DNA from: Croceicoccus pelagius
GTDB lineage: Bacteria > Pseudomonadota > Alphaproteobacteria > Sphingomonadales > Sphingomonadaceae
Assembly (NCBI RefSeq): GCF_001661915.1
Contig: NZ_LYWY01000040.1
Span: 62,001 to 126,000, forward strand
Direction of reading: 5' to 3'
Length of the DNA stretch: 64,000 nt
This document shows positions 36,856 through 46,026 of this stretch, piece after piece (positions within the stretch are counted from its first letter, which is position 1; every line of letters starts with the position of its first letter). Below the pieces are notes generated by a model. That model was not told the origin of the DNA and ran no database searches. It saw only the letters and a program-made list of their open reading frames with translations. The translations under genes and the position numbers were made by a program.

Positions 36856-37719
36856 TCAGTCCTGCGGAACGGTGTCGGGATTTTTAAGCGACCGCTGATC
36901 GACGATACCGTCCTTAGACAGTCCTTCGCCTTCGCGGCTTTCGCCGGGGCTGGCGAAGACGCCGGCGATGAGGGAGCTCTGCCTTTCGGCGTCGAAACGC
37001 TCCCACCCGTCCGCACCGAGCCGTTCGAGCGGACGGAAGCGGATCTTGTACTGCATCCGGGACGATCCCTCGATCCAGTATCCGAGATAAACGTAGGCGA
37101 GCCCTGCCGCGGCAGAGCGCCTGATGTGGTCGAGGATGATGTAGTTTCCAAGCCCTGACCGGTTCTCGTGCTGCGGGTCGTAGAACGAATAGATCATTGA
37201 AAGACCATCGTTCTGTCGGTCCGTCAAGCATGCTCCGACGAGCCGACCGGGCTTATCGCCTTCGGACGGTTCGCGATATTCGACGATATAGCTGGTGACG
37301 GGCGTCTGCTCGACCATGTCGGCATAGTCCATCTCGTCCATTGCGGACATTCCGCCGCCGGGATGACGCGATGCCAGGTACTTCTGCAAAAGCTCGTACT
37401 GTTCGACCGTCGACCACGGCCGGCAGGCGGTGGCGACAAGGTCGGAATTGGCCTTCAACGTGCGGGCCTGCGACTTCGACGCCTTGAATTCGCTTGCCAC
37501 GACTCGCACCGAAACGCAGGCATTACAGCCCGCGCAGGACGGGCGGTAGGCGACAGTCTGGCTGCGACGGAAACCGATTCGGCCAAGGGCATCGTTGAGC
37601 GCGTCCGCATCGGGGCCGCCAAGCTCGGTAAAGACCTTCCGTTCCTGTCTGCCCGCAAGGTACGGACACGGCGCGGGCGCGGTCACGTAGAAGCGGGGGA
37701 AACGAACCGGGGCGGTCAC
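36856..37719 (-). CDS. bpt: Aspartate/glutamate leucyltransferase (arginyltransferase family)
   Basis: This enzyme transfers Leu (or Arg in some relatives) from tRNA to proteins with N-terminal Asp or Glu, marking them for ClpS/ClpAP under the N-degron rule. The 287-residue protein starts at GTG, carries the N-terminal Cys pattern C18 and [12 protein letters not shown] (Cys62, 65, 68), and has [19 protein letters not shown] in the catalytic half, here seen as [12 protein letters not shown]. It lies 46 bp before tamA, so they may share a transcript. The leucyl versus arginyl choice cannot be read from sequence alone. Confidence 0.88.
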   Translation of the reverse strand: MTAPVRFPRFYVTAPAPCPYLAGRQERKVFTELGGPDADALNDALGRIGFRRSQTVAYRPSCAGCNACVSVRVVASEFKASKSQARTLKANSDLVATACRPWSTVEQYELLQKYLASRHPGGGMSAMDEMDYADMVEQTPVTSYIVEYREPSEGDKPGRLVGACLTDRQNDGLSMIYSFYDPQHENRSGLGNYIILDHIRRSAAAGLAYVYLGYWIEGSSRMQYKIRFRPLERLGADGWERFDAERQSSLIAGVFASPGESREGEGLSKDGIVDQRSLKNPDTVPQD

Positions 37720-37900
37720 GAAGCTACCTTGTTACCTCTTGTTCTTCATAGGGAGGGGCCGACCCGGGGCACTGGGCCGGCCATCCTGCCGCTTGCGCCG
37801 GTGGGCGAACCAGGAAAGCCGCCGCCGAACGCGTGACCTCCTTATGCCTCACAAGGCGAAAGTGTTAAAGACCATTAACCACGATGAGGCCATTTGACAC

Positions 37901-37918
37901 AAAACGGGCCAACCCGTT
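37901..37918 (-). terminator. Probable terminator after ilvA
   Basis: Read on the minus strand, AACGGG-TTGG-CCCGTT runs into TTGTGT about 40 bp after the ilvA stop. The stem is only six pairs, so this is moderate evidence. Confidence 0.5.
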
Positions 37919-37959
37919 CCGGGCCATCCAGCACCACCGCAAGTTATACGCCTTCCCCC

Positions 37960-39216
37960 TCAGGCGAGTTCCGCCTCACGCACGGTATATCCCTGGCTGG
38001 TGAGCGAGGCGATGAGGGCCTCGATCTGCTTGCGGTCGCGCGCCTCGCACTCGATGTCAGTGATCAGACCCTTGGCCGGCAGCGTCGTGAAGATGCGCTG
38101 GTGATAGATCTCGATGATGTTGACGTTGTGCTGGTCGAAGGCGTGCATCACCTTGAACAGTGCGCCGGGACGATCCTGCAACGTGATCTGAAGCCTTGCG
38201 AGACGGCCCGACCGCGCCAGATCGCGCAGCAACACGTTGGCCAGCAGGCGCGTGTCGATATTCCCGCCGCACAGAACGAGGCCGATCTTGCGCCCGGCAA
38301 AACGGTCACGGTGGCTCAACACGGCAGCAAGCCCTGCCGCGCCCGCGCCCTCGACCACGGTCTTTTCGATCTGCAGCAGCAGCGAGACCGCGTTTTCCAG
38401 CGCGGCTTCGTCGACGAGCAGGATGTCGTCGACTAGCGCCTTGATGACCTGCGAGGTGATCTCGCCCGGTGCCTTCACGGCAATGCCCTCGGCCAGCGTG
38501 TCGCCGCCGCAGGGCAAGTCTCCGCCCTTGATGCGCGCGAACATCGACGGGTAGAGCTTGACCTGCACGCCGATGATCTCGATATCGGGATTGATCGATT
38601 TCGCGATCGTGGAAATGCCCGAGATCAATCCGCCGCCGCCGATCGGCACGACCAGCGTGTCGAGTTCGGGCACGTCGTCCAGCATCTCGAGGCCCACGGT
38701 CCCCTGCCCCGCCGCGACGACCGGATCGTCGAAGGGGTGCACGAACGTGAGGCCCAGTTCCTTTTCCAGTTTGCGAGCGTGGGCGTACGCCTCGTCGAAA
38801 GTTTCGCCTTCGAGTACGACCTTGCCGCCCACGCTCTCGGTCTGCATGACCTTCACCGTCGGCGTCGTGCGCGGCATGACGATGGTGACGGGCACGCCAA
38901 GGCGGGTGCCGTGATAGCTTAGCCCCTGCGAGTGATTGCCCGCCGATGCCGCGATCACGCCCTTGGCGCGCTGTTCGTCGTTCAGCTGCAGCAGCGCATT
39001 CAGTGCGCCGCGCTCCTTGTAGGCGGCAGTGAACTGCTGGTTTTCGAACTTCAGCCAGATGTCCGCGCCGGTAATCTTGGACAGCGTCTGCGAATGGAGA
39101 ATGGGCGTGCGCACGACCTGGCCGGCAATATTCCTTGCCGCCTGCCGAACGTCATCCGCATTGAAAGGCAGGCCCGCCTGGGCTGCCAGGGTCGTCGCTG
39201 TGCTGTCCTGTGTCAT
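37960..39216 (-). CDS. ilvA: Threonine ammonia-lyase
   Basis: This PLP enzyme deaminates threonine to 2-oxobutanoate, the first step to isoleucine. In the 418-residue protein the Schiff-base lysine is Lys67 in AAYKERGA, with SAGNHSQGLSYHG and the phosphate loop PIGGGGLISG. A C-terminal ACT-like domain of about 80 residues (ITLQDRPGALFKVMHAFD) replaces the two regulatory domains of E. coli IlvA, so a catabolic or ACT-regulated form is also possible. It is divergent from the amidohydrolase. Confidence 0.92.
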   Translation of the reverse strand: MTQDSTATTLAAQAGLPFNADDVRQAARNIAGQVVRTPILHSQTLSKITGADIWLKFENQQFTAAYKERGALNALLQLNDEQRAKGVIAASAGNHSQGLSYHGTRLGVPVTIVMPRTTPTVKVMQTESVGGKVVLEGETFDEAYAHARKLEKELGLTFVHPFDDPVVAAGQGTVGLEMLDDVPELDTLVVPIGGGGLISGISTIAKSINPDIEIIGVQVKLYPSMFARIKGGDLPCGGDTLAEGIAVKAPGEITSQVIKALVDDILLVDEAALENAVSLLLQIEKTVVEGAGAAGLAAVLSHRDRFAGRKIGLVLCGGNIDTRLLANVLLRDLARSGRLARLQITLQDRPGALFKVMHAFDQHNVNIIEIYHQRIFTTLPAKGLITDIECEARDRKQIEALIASLTSQGYTVREAELA

Positions 39217-39274
39217 ATGATGCGGCCCCTATCGGATATGGCGCGCAATGGAAATGCCGTTTAAGCCGTGCGCC

Positions 39275-40978
39275 ATGACTGGTCGCACCGTGAAATTCCG
39301 CCATCTCGTTCTCTCCACTGCCGCTCTTGCCGCGATTGCGGCGCCTGCGGCCCATGCCGATACGCTGGTCGACAACGTCGACGGTATCCGCGTCGATGCC
39401 GAAGGATCGGTTCAGCGATTCGGCGCGATGCTGATCGATGACGACGGGCGGGTGGAGAAACTCTACCGCCGCGGCGCAAAGCTGCCCAAGGATCCCGACT
39501 ACCGCGTTGACGGCGAAGGCCGCGTTCTCCTCCCCAGCTTTATCGATGGGCACGTCCACGTCTCTCGCGTGGGGTTCAATGCCATCGGGCTGGACCTGTC
39601 GGGCGCGAACACGATGGCAGAGGCGCTGAACCGAATTGCCGACTATGCCCGCCGCAACCCGAACAAGCCGTGGATCGTCGGGCGCGGCTGGAACGAAGTC
39701 AGGTGGGGCCTTGGCCGCCTGCCCACCGCCGCCGAACTCGACGCCGCCGTGCCCGATCGCCCGGTCTGGCTCGTCCGCGCCGACGATCACGCGGGCTGGG
39801 CCAATAGCGCCGCGATGGAGCGGGCCGGTATCACGGCCGCGACCAAAGCGCCCGACGGCGGCCGGATCGAGCGTGGCAGCGGTGGCAAGCCCAGCGGTGT
39901 CTTCATCGATTCGGCACGCCAGCTGGTCGAGGCGAAACTGCCCGCTCCGCTGCCAGAGGAACGCGACGTCGCTTTCCTGCAGGCGCAGGACGTCTTTCTG
40001 AAACGAGGGATCACCGCCGTGGCCGACATGGGCACGACCCTGCTCGACTGGCAATCTATGCGCCGGCAGGCCGACATCGGCCGGATGCAACTTCGCGTCG
40101 TGTCCTACGCCCACGGCGTCGATGACATGGTGACGATCGCCGGTCCCGGCCCGACGCCGTGGCTCTATGGCGACCGGCTCAAGCTGACCGGCCTCAAGCT
40201 CTATCTCGATGGCGCGCTCGGTTCGCGCGGGGCGTGGCTGTCTGCGCCATATGCCGATGCGCCGGGTGACACGGGGCTGCAGATGCTTTCCGGCACGCAG
40301 CTGCGCAACCTGATGAGCCGCGCAGCGATGGACGACTTCCAGGTTGCCGTTCACGCCATCGGCGATGCCGCCAACGCGGAAGTTCTCGATGCGGTGCAGG
40401 AGATGAAGGACAATTACCCCGGCGACCGGCGTTGGCGGATCGAACACGCGCAGATCGTGCAACCTTCCGACTTGCCCCGTTTCGGCAGCCTTGGCGTCGT
40501 CGCCTCGATGCAGCCGCACCACCAGGTTTCAGACCGCGTCATGGCCGAAACACGCCTTTCGCCCGATGGGCTTGCCGGTGCCTACGCATGGCGCTCGATC
40601 CTCGTAGGCGGAGCGAGGCTTGCCTTCGGTTCGGACGCGCCGGTCGAGACTCCCGATGTGTTCGAGGGGCTGGCCGATGCCATCACGAGGCAGGACGCGA
40701 ACGGCGAACCTTTCGGCGGTTGGCAGCCACAGGAAGCGATCAGCCGCGAACAGGCGCTGGCCGCCTATACTGCGGGCGCGGCTTACGCGATGGGCGCGGA
40801 CGGGAAATTCGGCACGTTGGCGGAAGGCGAGTGGGCCGACTTCGTCTTCGTGACGGTGGACCCGCTGCTGGCTGCCCCGGCCGACCTTCGTCAAGGGCGC
40901 GTGCTGTCGACGTGGATCGCCGGGCGCAAGGTCTGGTCGGTGCAGGGCAACGTCGCTGCCCCTGCCTCGGAACGCTAG
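39275..40978 (+). CDS. Exported amidohydrolase, YtcJ-like
   Basis: The 567-residue protein has a signal peptide (LVLSTAALAAIAAPAAHA) and an amidohydrolase family 3 body. Metal-binding motifs are visible: DGHVHVSR near the N-terminus, KLYLDGALGSRGAWL, HAIGDAANAEVLDA, RIEHAQIV and AFGSDAPVE, the last with the catalytic Asp. Substrates of this family are mostly unknown amides or carbamates. I used the ATG giving MTGRTVKFRH; a GTG five codons later is also possible. Its stop codon overlaps the convergent tatC stop within CTAG. Confidence 0.85.
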   Translation: MTGRTVKFRHLVLSTAALAAIAAPAAHADTLVDNVDGIRVDAEGSVQRFGAMLIDDDGRVEKLYRRGAKLPKDPDYRVDGEGRVLLPSFIDGHVHVSRVGFNAIGLDLSGANTMAEALNRIADYARRNPNKPWIVGRGWNEVRWGLGRLPTAAELDAAVPDRPVWLVRADDHAGWANSAAMERAGITAATKAPDGGRIERGSGGKPSGVFIDSARQLVEAKLPAPLPEERDVAFLQAQDVFLKRGITAVADMGTTLLDWQSMRRQADIGRMQLRVVSYAHGVDDMVTIAGPGPTPWLYGDRLKLTGLKLYLDGALGSRGAWLSAPYADAPGDTGLQMLSGTQLRNLMSRAAMDDFQVAVHAIGDAANAEVLDAVQEMKDNYPGDRRWRIEHAQIVQPSDLPRFGSLGVVASMQPHHQVSDRVMAETRLSPDGLAGAYAWRSILVGGARLAFGSDAPVETPDVFEGLADAITRQDANGEPFGGWQPQEAISREQALAAYTAGAAYAMGADGKFGTLAEGEWADFVFVTVDPLLAAPADLRQGRVLSTWIAGRKVWSVQGNVAAPASER

Positions 40979-41772
40979 GCGTCCTCGACCACGGCGGGGA
41001 CCTTCGGGTCCTCGTTCTTCTTCTTGCGGTCGCTGAACCACATCAGGATGAGCGAACCTTCGAAAAGCAGGATCAGCGGCGCTGCCAGCATCAGCTGCGA
41101 GACGACGTCGGGCGGCGTGATAATGGCGGCCACGGCGAAAATGCCCACGATCAGATAACGCCGCGCCTTTGTCATCTGCTCACGGCTGACGATGCCTGCG
41201 CGGTTGAGCAGCAGCAGCAGAACGGGAAGCTGGAAGCTGATCCCGAAGGCGAGGATGAACTGCATGACGAGGCCGAGATATTCGCCCATCGCCGGCAGCG
41301 CTTCCTGCTGCAGTCCGCCGGTCATGCCCTGAAAGCCGAGGAACCATTTGAACGCCGTCGGCATGACGACGAAATAAGCAAGCGATGCGCCCGCGATGAA
41401 CAGGATCGGCGATGCGAAGAGGAAAGGCAGGAAAGCCTTCTTCTCTTTCGCGTAGAGCCCCGGCGCGACGAAGGCCCAGAGCTGGTTCGCGATGATCGGG
41501 AACGACAGGAAGAACGCCGCGAAGATGGCGACCTTGATCTCCACGAAGAACGCTTCGTAAAGCTTGGTATAGACCAGCCGACCCTGCCCTTCGGGAAAGG
41601 CCAGCGTAAGCGGACGGACGAGAAATCCGAAGATCGTGTCGGCCAGCGGCAGGCAGATCGCAAAGCATACGATCAGCGCGATCACCGCGCGGAAAAGCCG
41701 CGTGCGCAGCTCGATCAGGTGCTCGAGAAGCGGGGCCTCTGTCTCGTCGAGATCGGAAATCTTGAATGCCAC
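40975..41772 (-). CDS. tatC: Sec-independent translocase subunit TatC
   Basis: TatC is the receptor that recognises twin-arginine signal peptides of folded exported proteins. The 265-residue protein has six membrane segments and the family N-terminus EAPLLEHLIELRTRLFRA, with the Glu and Arg residues typical of the first cytoplasmic region. The start is GTG. It follows tatB by 4 bp. A charged Lys-rich C-terminal tail (SDRKKKNEDP) lies after the last helix. Confidence 0.95.
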   Translation of the reverse strand: MAFKISDLDETEAPLLEHLIELRTRLFRAVIALIVCFAICLPLADTIFGFLVRPLTLAFPEGQGRLVYTKLYEAFFVEIKVAIFAAFFLSFPIIANQLWAFVAPGLYAKEKKAFLPFLFASPILFIAGASLAYFVVMPTAFKWFLGFQGMTGGLQQEALPAMGEYLGLVMQFILAFGISFQLPVLLLLLNRAGIVSREQMTKARRYLIVGIFAVAAIITPPDVVSQLMLAAPLILLFEGSLILMWFSDRKKKNEDPKVPAVVEDA

Positions 41773-41776
41773 CGGT

Positions 41777-42241
41777 TCAGTCCTTCGCCCGGTCGGCCAT
41801 GTCTTCGAACAAAGGCAGCGTGTTGCCCTTGGGCGAGGGCTTCGGCTCTGCCGCGGCGTCGTTCACCAGCGACTTGGGCGCAGCGTCGGGTTCGACCGTC
41901 GCATCGGCCTTTTCCGCCGCGGGCGATGCTTCGTCAGCAGGCTTGTCCGCAGCAGGCGCTACTTCGGCAGAAGCGTCCGTCAGCTGTCCGGTCTCGGCGC
42001 TGGCATCAGGGTGCTTCTTCATGATCTCCGCGTTGCGGCGATCCCACTCCTTCTGCATGTCCTCCATCTCGGCCTCGCGCACCATGGCGTCCAGCCCTGC
42101 GCGGAAATGGCCGGAGACCTTGCGCAACTTGCCGATCCAGCGCCCAGCGGTGCGCAGGGCCATGGGCATGTCCTTGGGGCCGATGACGAGGACCGCCACG
42201 ACGATGATGAGCAGGAGTTCGGTTGCGCCGATATCGAACAT
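41777..42241 (-). CDS. tatB: Tat translocase subunit TatB
   Basis: The 154-residue protein begins MFDIGATELLLIIVVAVLVIGPKDMP, here MFDIGATELLLIIVVAVL then VIGPKDMP: a short transmembrane helix, the Gly-Pro hinge, then an amphipathic helix (LRTAGRWIGKLRKVSGHFR) and a long acidic, Ala-rich tail. This is the TatB layout; the Glu in the first segment is conserved. It lies between tatA and tatC. Confidence 0.95.
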   Translation of the reverse strand: MFDIGATELLLIIVVAVLVIGPKDMPMALRTAGRWIGKLRKVSGHFRAGLDAMVREAEMEDMQKEWDRRNAEIMKKHPDASAETGQLTDASAEVAPAADKPADEASPAAEKADATVEPDAAPKSLVNDAAAEPKPSPKGNTLPLFEDMADRAKD

Positions 42242-42288
42242 GGGCGGTTACGGCCGGTGCAGCGCGATGGCGCGCCGCGACGAGGCGA

Positions 42289-42534
42289 TCAGGCCTTCTT
42301 TTCGCTTTCCTTGACCTCGGCGGTCTTGGTTTCGGTAGCGGCAGGGGCCGCGTCGGCGGACTGTTCAAGGCGCAGGTCCTTGGCCATGTCCTTGCCGCTT
42401 TCGTCGTTCATGCCCTGCTTGAAGCTCTTGATGCCCTTGCCGAAGTCACCCATCATTTCCGAAATCCGGCCGCGCCCGAAAAGCACGAGGATAACGAGGG
42501 CAATGATAATCAGCTGCCAGGGGCCAACGTTCAC
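42289..42534 (-). CDS. tatA: Tat translocase subunit TatA
   Basis: The 81-residue protein has the pore-forming TatA layout: a short transmembrane helix (QLIIIALVILVLFG), FGRGRISE at the hinge, and an amphipathic helix with FGKGIKSFKQGM, then an acidic/basic tail ending SEKKA. The start is GTG behind AAGGAG. Confidence 0.95.
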   Translation of the reverse strand: MNVGPWQLIIIALVILVLFGRGRISEMMGDFGKGIKSFKQGMNDESGKDMAKDLRLEQSADAAPAATETKTAEVKESEKKA

Positions 42535-42564
42535 TTGGGATTCTCCTTGAAGGTCAGCCCCTCT

Positions 42565-43227
42565 CTAGGCGCTTTCGTCGCCCATATCCAGTGATCGTAC
42601 GTCGTCGTCTGTCGCTTCTTCCTCGGTATGCTCGCCTGCATCGCCGCTATCGGCAGCATTTTCTGTCGCACGGCTGTCAAGCTCGCGCTCCATCGCCTCC
42701 TCCACCGGTTCCAGAAGGCCCGCTGCGCGCAGTTCGGCAAGGCCGGGCAGGTCGCGGCGGCTTTCAAGACCGAAGTGCGACAGGAAGTCGGCAGTGGTCG
42801 CGTAGATCACCGGCCTTCCGGGCACTTCGCGGCGCCCCGCGGCGCGGACCCAACCCGCTTCCATCAGCACGTCGAGCGTGCCCTTGGCGGTCTGCACTCC
42901 GCGAATCGATTCGATCTCCGCGCGGCTGACAGGTTCGTGATAGGCGATGATGGCAAGACACTCGGTCGCGGCGCGCGACAGGCGGCGCACTTCCTCGCGC
43001 TCGCGCCGCAAAAGGTTCGCCATGTCGGGCGCGGTCTGGAAATGCCAGAGCTTCCCCCGCTTCACGAGGTTCACGCCGCGCCCGTCGTAATGTTCGGAAA
43101 GGTCAGCAAGCGCATCGCGCACGTCCGCGCCGCCGAGATGCTCCGAAATCTCGTCTCGGGTCATCGGATTTTCGGCTGCGAACAGAACCGCTTCCACGGC
43201 GCGGGTGAGGTCGTCGGGCGCGCTCAT
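42565..43227 (-). CDS. scpB: Segregation and condensation protein ScpB
   Basis: ScpB is the winged-helix kite subunit of the SMC-ScpAB condensin. The 220-residue protein shows the family runs AVEAVLFAAENPMTRDEIS and LSRAATECLAIIAYHEPVSRAEIE, here LSRAATECLAIIAYHEPV, followed by RGVQTAKGTLDVLMEAGWV. The acidic C-terminal tail is not conserved. It overlaps scpA by ATGA. Confidence 0.94.
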   Translation of the reverse strand: MSAPDDLTRAVEAVLFAAENPMTRDEISEHLGGADVRDALADLSEHYDGRGVNLVKRGKLWHFQTAPDMANLLRREREEVRRLSRAATECLAIIAYHEPVSRAEIESIRGVQTAKGTLDVLMEAGWVRAAGRREVPGRPVIYATTADFLSHFGLESRRDLPGLAELRAAGLLEPVEEAMERELDSRATENAADSGDAGEHTEEEATDDDVRSLDMGDESA

Positions 43228-44081
43228 TCACCCTCCCCCCGTTTCATCGAACGCAGGCGCAGCGGGCCGAATGTCTCTTCCTGAGCCAGTTCGGCCTTTC
43301 CCTGCTTGGCCAGTTCGAGCGCCGCCACGAAACTTGAGGCGAGCGCCGACTTCTTCAGCTTCGGATCGGCGTGGGGCGGCAGGAACTGCCTCAGCTCCAT
43401 CCAGTCGATCGCGACGCCCAGCATGGATGACACGCGCGACAGCGCACTTTCCAGCGTCATCACCATACGCTCGCGCACCATGTGGACAACCGGCGCAGTG
43501 CGAGCCTTCACCTGTCCATAGGCCTGGACAAGGTCGAACCACTCGCACTCCCACGCGCGCTTCTTCAGCACGCGCAGGCCTTCCGGTGCGCCGCGCACGA
43601 AGACATCGCGTCCCAGCCTGTCGCGCGCCATGAGCCGCGCCGCAGCCTCGCGCATTGCGGCCAGCCGTTGCAGGCGCAGTTGCAGGCGCAGGGCCAGCTC
43701 CTCAGGGCTCGGGTCTTCCTGCTCTTCCTTGGGCAGTAGCAGCGCGGATTTGAGATAGGCCAGCCATGCCGCCATGACGAGATAGTCGGCGGCCAGTTCC
43801 AGCTTCATCTCGCCCGCGCGGTCGATGAATTCGAGATACTGGTCGACCAGTTCGAGGATCGAGATCTTGCGAAGGTCCACCTTCTGCCGCCGCGCAAGGT
43901 CGAGCAGGATGTCGAGCGGACCTTCGTAGCCGTCGACGTCGATGTAGAGCTTGGCCGGATCGTCGCGCGCATCCTCGACGTGGGCTTCCCATGCCTCCTC
44001 GTCGAACGGCAGGGTCGCGGGCGGCAGGTCGGGCACGTCGTCCGGCGCCCCTGTCGCGCCGTCGTCCCCGCCCCCGGCCAT
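43224..44081 (-). CDS. scpA: Segregation and condensation protein ScpA
   Basis: ScpA is the kleisin that bridges SMC heads. In the 285-residue protein the core begins about residue 48 with DGYEGPLDILLDLARRQKVD, followed by ISILELVDQYLEFID and AADYLVMAAWLAYLKSALL. The C-terminal winged helix ends FVAALELAKQGKAELAQEE. An N-terminal acidic extension of about 45 residues is added. A GTG directly before the chosen ATG is an alternative start. Confidence 0.93.
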   Translation of the reverse strand: MAGGGDDGATGAPDDVPDLPPATLPFDEEAWEAHVEDARDDPAKLYIDVDGYEGPLDILLDLARRQKVDLRKISILELVDQYLEFIDRAGEMKLELAADYLVMAAWLAYLKSALLLPKEEQEDPSPEELALRLQLRLQRLAAMREAAARLMARDRLGRDVFVRGAPEGLRVLKKRAWECEWFDLVQAYGQVKARTAPVVHMVRERMVMTLESALSRVSSMLGVAIDWMELRQFLPPHADPKLKKSALASSFVAALELAKQGKAELAQEETFGPLRLRSMKRGEGE

Positions 44082-44097
44082 CACGCAATCGGCCCCG

Positions 44098-45126
44098 TCA
44101 TGCAGTCACGCCCGCCGCGGCCAGAAGCTCGTCACGCTTGGCGATAACCGCCTCGCGCTCTTCCGCGCGTTCGAAGGGGCAGGCAACGTTCGCCCCTGCC
44201 ATTGCGGTGTCCAGCCTTTCACGTGCTTTCGCGGTCATTTCGGGCAGCACTTCGGCGATGCCTTCCATGTCGTCCATCTTCGCCCAGCAATTGAGCACGA
44301 CATCGCAGCCCGCGGCGATGGCGGCGGCCGAACGTTCCGGAATCGTGCCCGAAAGCGCTTCCATGTCGATATCGTCGGTCATCAGCAGGCCATCGAACCC
44401 GATGCGCCCGCGAATGATGTCCTCGATCACGGTGGGCGATTGGGTGGCGGGGTGTGCCGGATCCCATGCCTCGAACACGACATGCGCGCTCATCGCCATG
44501 GGCGCATTCCTCAGGGTCTCGAACGGGGCGAGATCGGTGGCGAGTTCTTCCTCGCACGCGCAAACCCTCGGCAGGTCCTTGTGGCTGTCGCACAGCGCCC
44601 GGCCATGGCCGGGCATGTGCTTGACGATGCCGACAACGCCCGCATCTGCTAGCCCCTGAAGGCATGAACGCCCCAATGCCGCGACGCGCGAGGGTTCGTG
44701 GCCATAGGCACGGTCGCCGATGACGTCGTGCGCCCCTTCCTGCCGCACGTCGAGCAGCGGAAGTGCGTCGGAGGACACGCCCGCCTCGGCAAGATCTAGC
44801 CCGATGGCGCGGGCGTTGCAGCGCACCGCCTCCATCGCCGAGATCGGGGCGACGTCGTAAAGCCGGTCGAACACGCCCTGCGGCGGGTATTTTGGCCAGA
44901 CGGGCGGCTTCATGCGCGTGACGCGGCCGCCTTCCTGATCGATCAGGATCAGCAGGTCATCGCGCCCGTGCAACGCGCGCAGTTCGTCGGTCAGCGCGCG
45001 CATCTGCGCAGCGCTCTCGCAGTTGCGGCCGAACAGTATGTACCCCGCCGGATCGCTGGCGCAAAAGAAAGCGCGCTCCGCGTCGGTCAGGCTCAGGCCG
45101 GACATGCCGAAAATCGATGGCGTCAT
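44098..45126 (-). CDS. nagZ: Beta-N-acetylhexosaminidase NagZ
   Basis: NagZ, glycoside hydrolase family 3, removes GlcNAc from anhydro-muropeptides during cell-wall recycling. In the 342-residue protein the family motifs are LIDQEGGRVTRM, the catalytic His loop KHMPGHGRA, and the nucleophile Asp in LLMTDDIDMEAL. It has no signal peptide, as expected for a cytoplasmic recycling enzyme. I chose the ATG giving MTPSIFGMSG; a TTG seven codons upstream is possible. Confidence 0.93.
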   Translation of the reverse strand: MTPSIFGMSGLSLTDAERAFFCASDPAGYILFGRNCESAAQMRALTDELRALHGRDDLLILIDQEGGRVTRMKPPVWPKYPPQGVFDRLYDVAPISAMEAVRCNARAIGLDLAEAGVSSDALPLLDVRQEGAHDVIGDRAYGHEPSRVAALGRSCLQGLADAGVVGIVKHMPGHGRALCDSHKDLPRVCACEEELATDLAPFETLRNAPMAMSAHVVFEAWDPAHPATQSPTVIEDIIRGRIGFDGLLMTDDIDMEALSGTIPERSAAAIAAGCDVVLNCWAKMDDMEGIAEVLPEMTAKARERLDTAMAGANVACPFERAEEREAVIAKRDELLAAAGVTA

Positions 45127-45260
45127 AGATTCGCAAGGTTTGGCCAACCAGTCGCCAAGCGCAAGGGGCAGAGCGCCATCATGCCCCGATTCAAAGCGCT
45201 AGTCTCAACTCAGACGAATTTGCTCCGGGTGGGTCGAGGATGGTGAGTTTCCGTGAATTA

Positions 45261-45324
45261 GAGCGCAGCGTACTTGCCGTACGTGAGCACCGGAAGTGCG
45301 GAAAATCGCCACTTGCAGGCCGCC
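45261..45324. repeat. Dispersed intergenic repeat, copy 2
   Basis: Second copy of the element at 18878-18942. The same blocks are present, with the hairpin CGTAC-TTGCC-GTACG (stem kept, loop changed). It lies about 20 bp beyond the stop of the SPOR gene, the same relation to a minus-strand 3' end as copy 1 has to alkA. Confidence 0.75.
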
Positions 45325-45344
45325 CAAGGCAAAATCCCCGCAGG

Positions 45345-46013
45345 TCAGCGCTTCACTTGGCACTCGATGCCATTGCGGCGCATGTCGTCACACAGTGCGA
45401 ACGCCCCTGCCGTGTTCGGCGCAACCGCCTGCAGGCGATAGACCGTCCCGATGTCGGCGCGGCCCTGCACGATGCGGCGGTCATAGTTCTTCAGCGGCTC
45501 GTAACGCTGACGGATGAGGTCCCAACCTTTGCGCGCGTCCGCTTCGGTCGAATAAGCGCCGACCTGTACGGCAACGCCTGTCAGCGGCGGCTCGGGCGTC
45601 GCGGTGGGCGTCGGCGTGGCCGATGCGGTGGGCGTCGGTTCGGGTGTGGCGGTCGGCTTGGGCTGGGCCAGGCTTGCCTCGTTGTCGACGCCTTCGCCCA
45701 CCTTGTACGAGGTATCGCCCGTACCCGCGACCTTGGTGCCGCCCGGATCGGCGGGGCGCACCTTGTAAGGTTCGTCCGGTGCCTCGATCAGCGAGCCGTC
45801 GCCTTCGGGAGGTCGGTTCAGGTATTCGCGCCCGACGAAGATAGCCATCGCGGCCATGACCAGCAAAAGCGCGACCACGGCGGCGAACTTGCCGATGCGG
45901 GACCAGTCAAGCCCCTCGTCCAGATCCTCGTCCGCCGATTCGAGCCACGGCAGGCGCATTTCCGGCTCCTCCAAAGCGAGGCGGCCGTCCGCTTCTCCTG
46001 CCTGGCTGTTCAC
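45345..46013 (-). CDS. SPOR-domain membrane protein
   Basis: The 222-residue bitopic protein has one membrane helix at about 40-60, a Pro/Thr linker of repeated TPxPT units, and a C-terminal SPOR domain (VAVQVGAYSTEADARKGWDL, then YRLQAVAP). SPOR domains bind denuded glycan strands at the septum. The start is GTG, with AAGGGA upstream. It lies 13 bp after argS, a common alphaproteobacterial order. It may be a division protein of the FtsN/DedD kind, but the family role is only inferred. Confidence 0.88.
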   Translation of the reverse strand: MNSQAGEADGRLALEEPEMRLPWLESADEDLDEGLDWSRIGKFAAVVALLLVMAAMAIFVGREYLNRPPEGDGSLIEAPDEPYKVRPADPGGTKVAGTGDTSYKVGEGVDNEASLAQPKPTATPEPTPTASATPTPTATPEPPLTGVAVQVGAYSTEADARKGWDLIRQRYEPLKNYDRRIVQGRADIGTVYRLQAVAPNTAGAFALCDDMRRNGIECQVKR

Positions 46014-46026
46014 GTGCGCGATCCCT

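Noticed and set aside
37865-37879. A CtrA-like site TTAA...TTAAC upstream of bpt
   Set aside because: The two TTAA halves are separated by six bases, while the known CtrA site needs seven.
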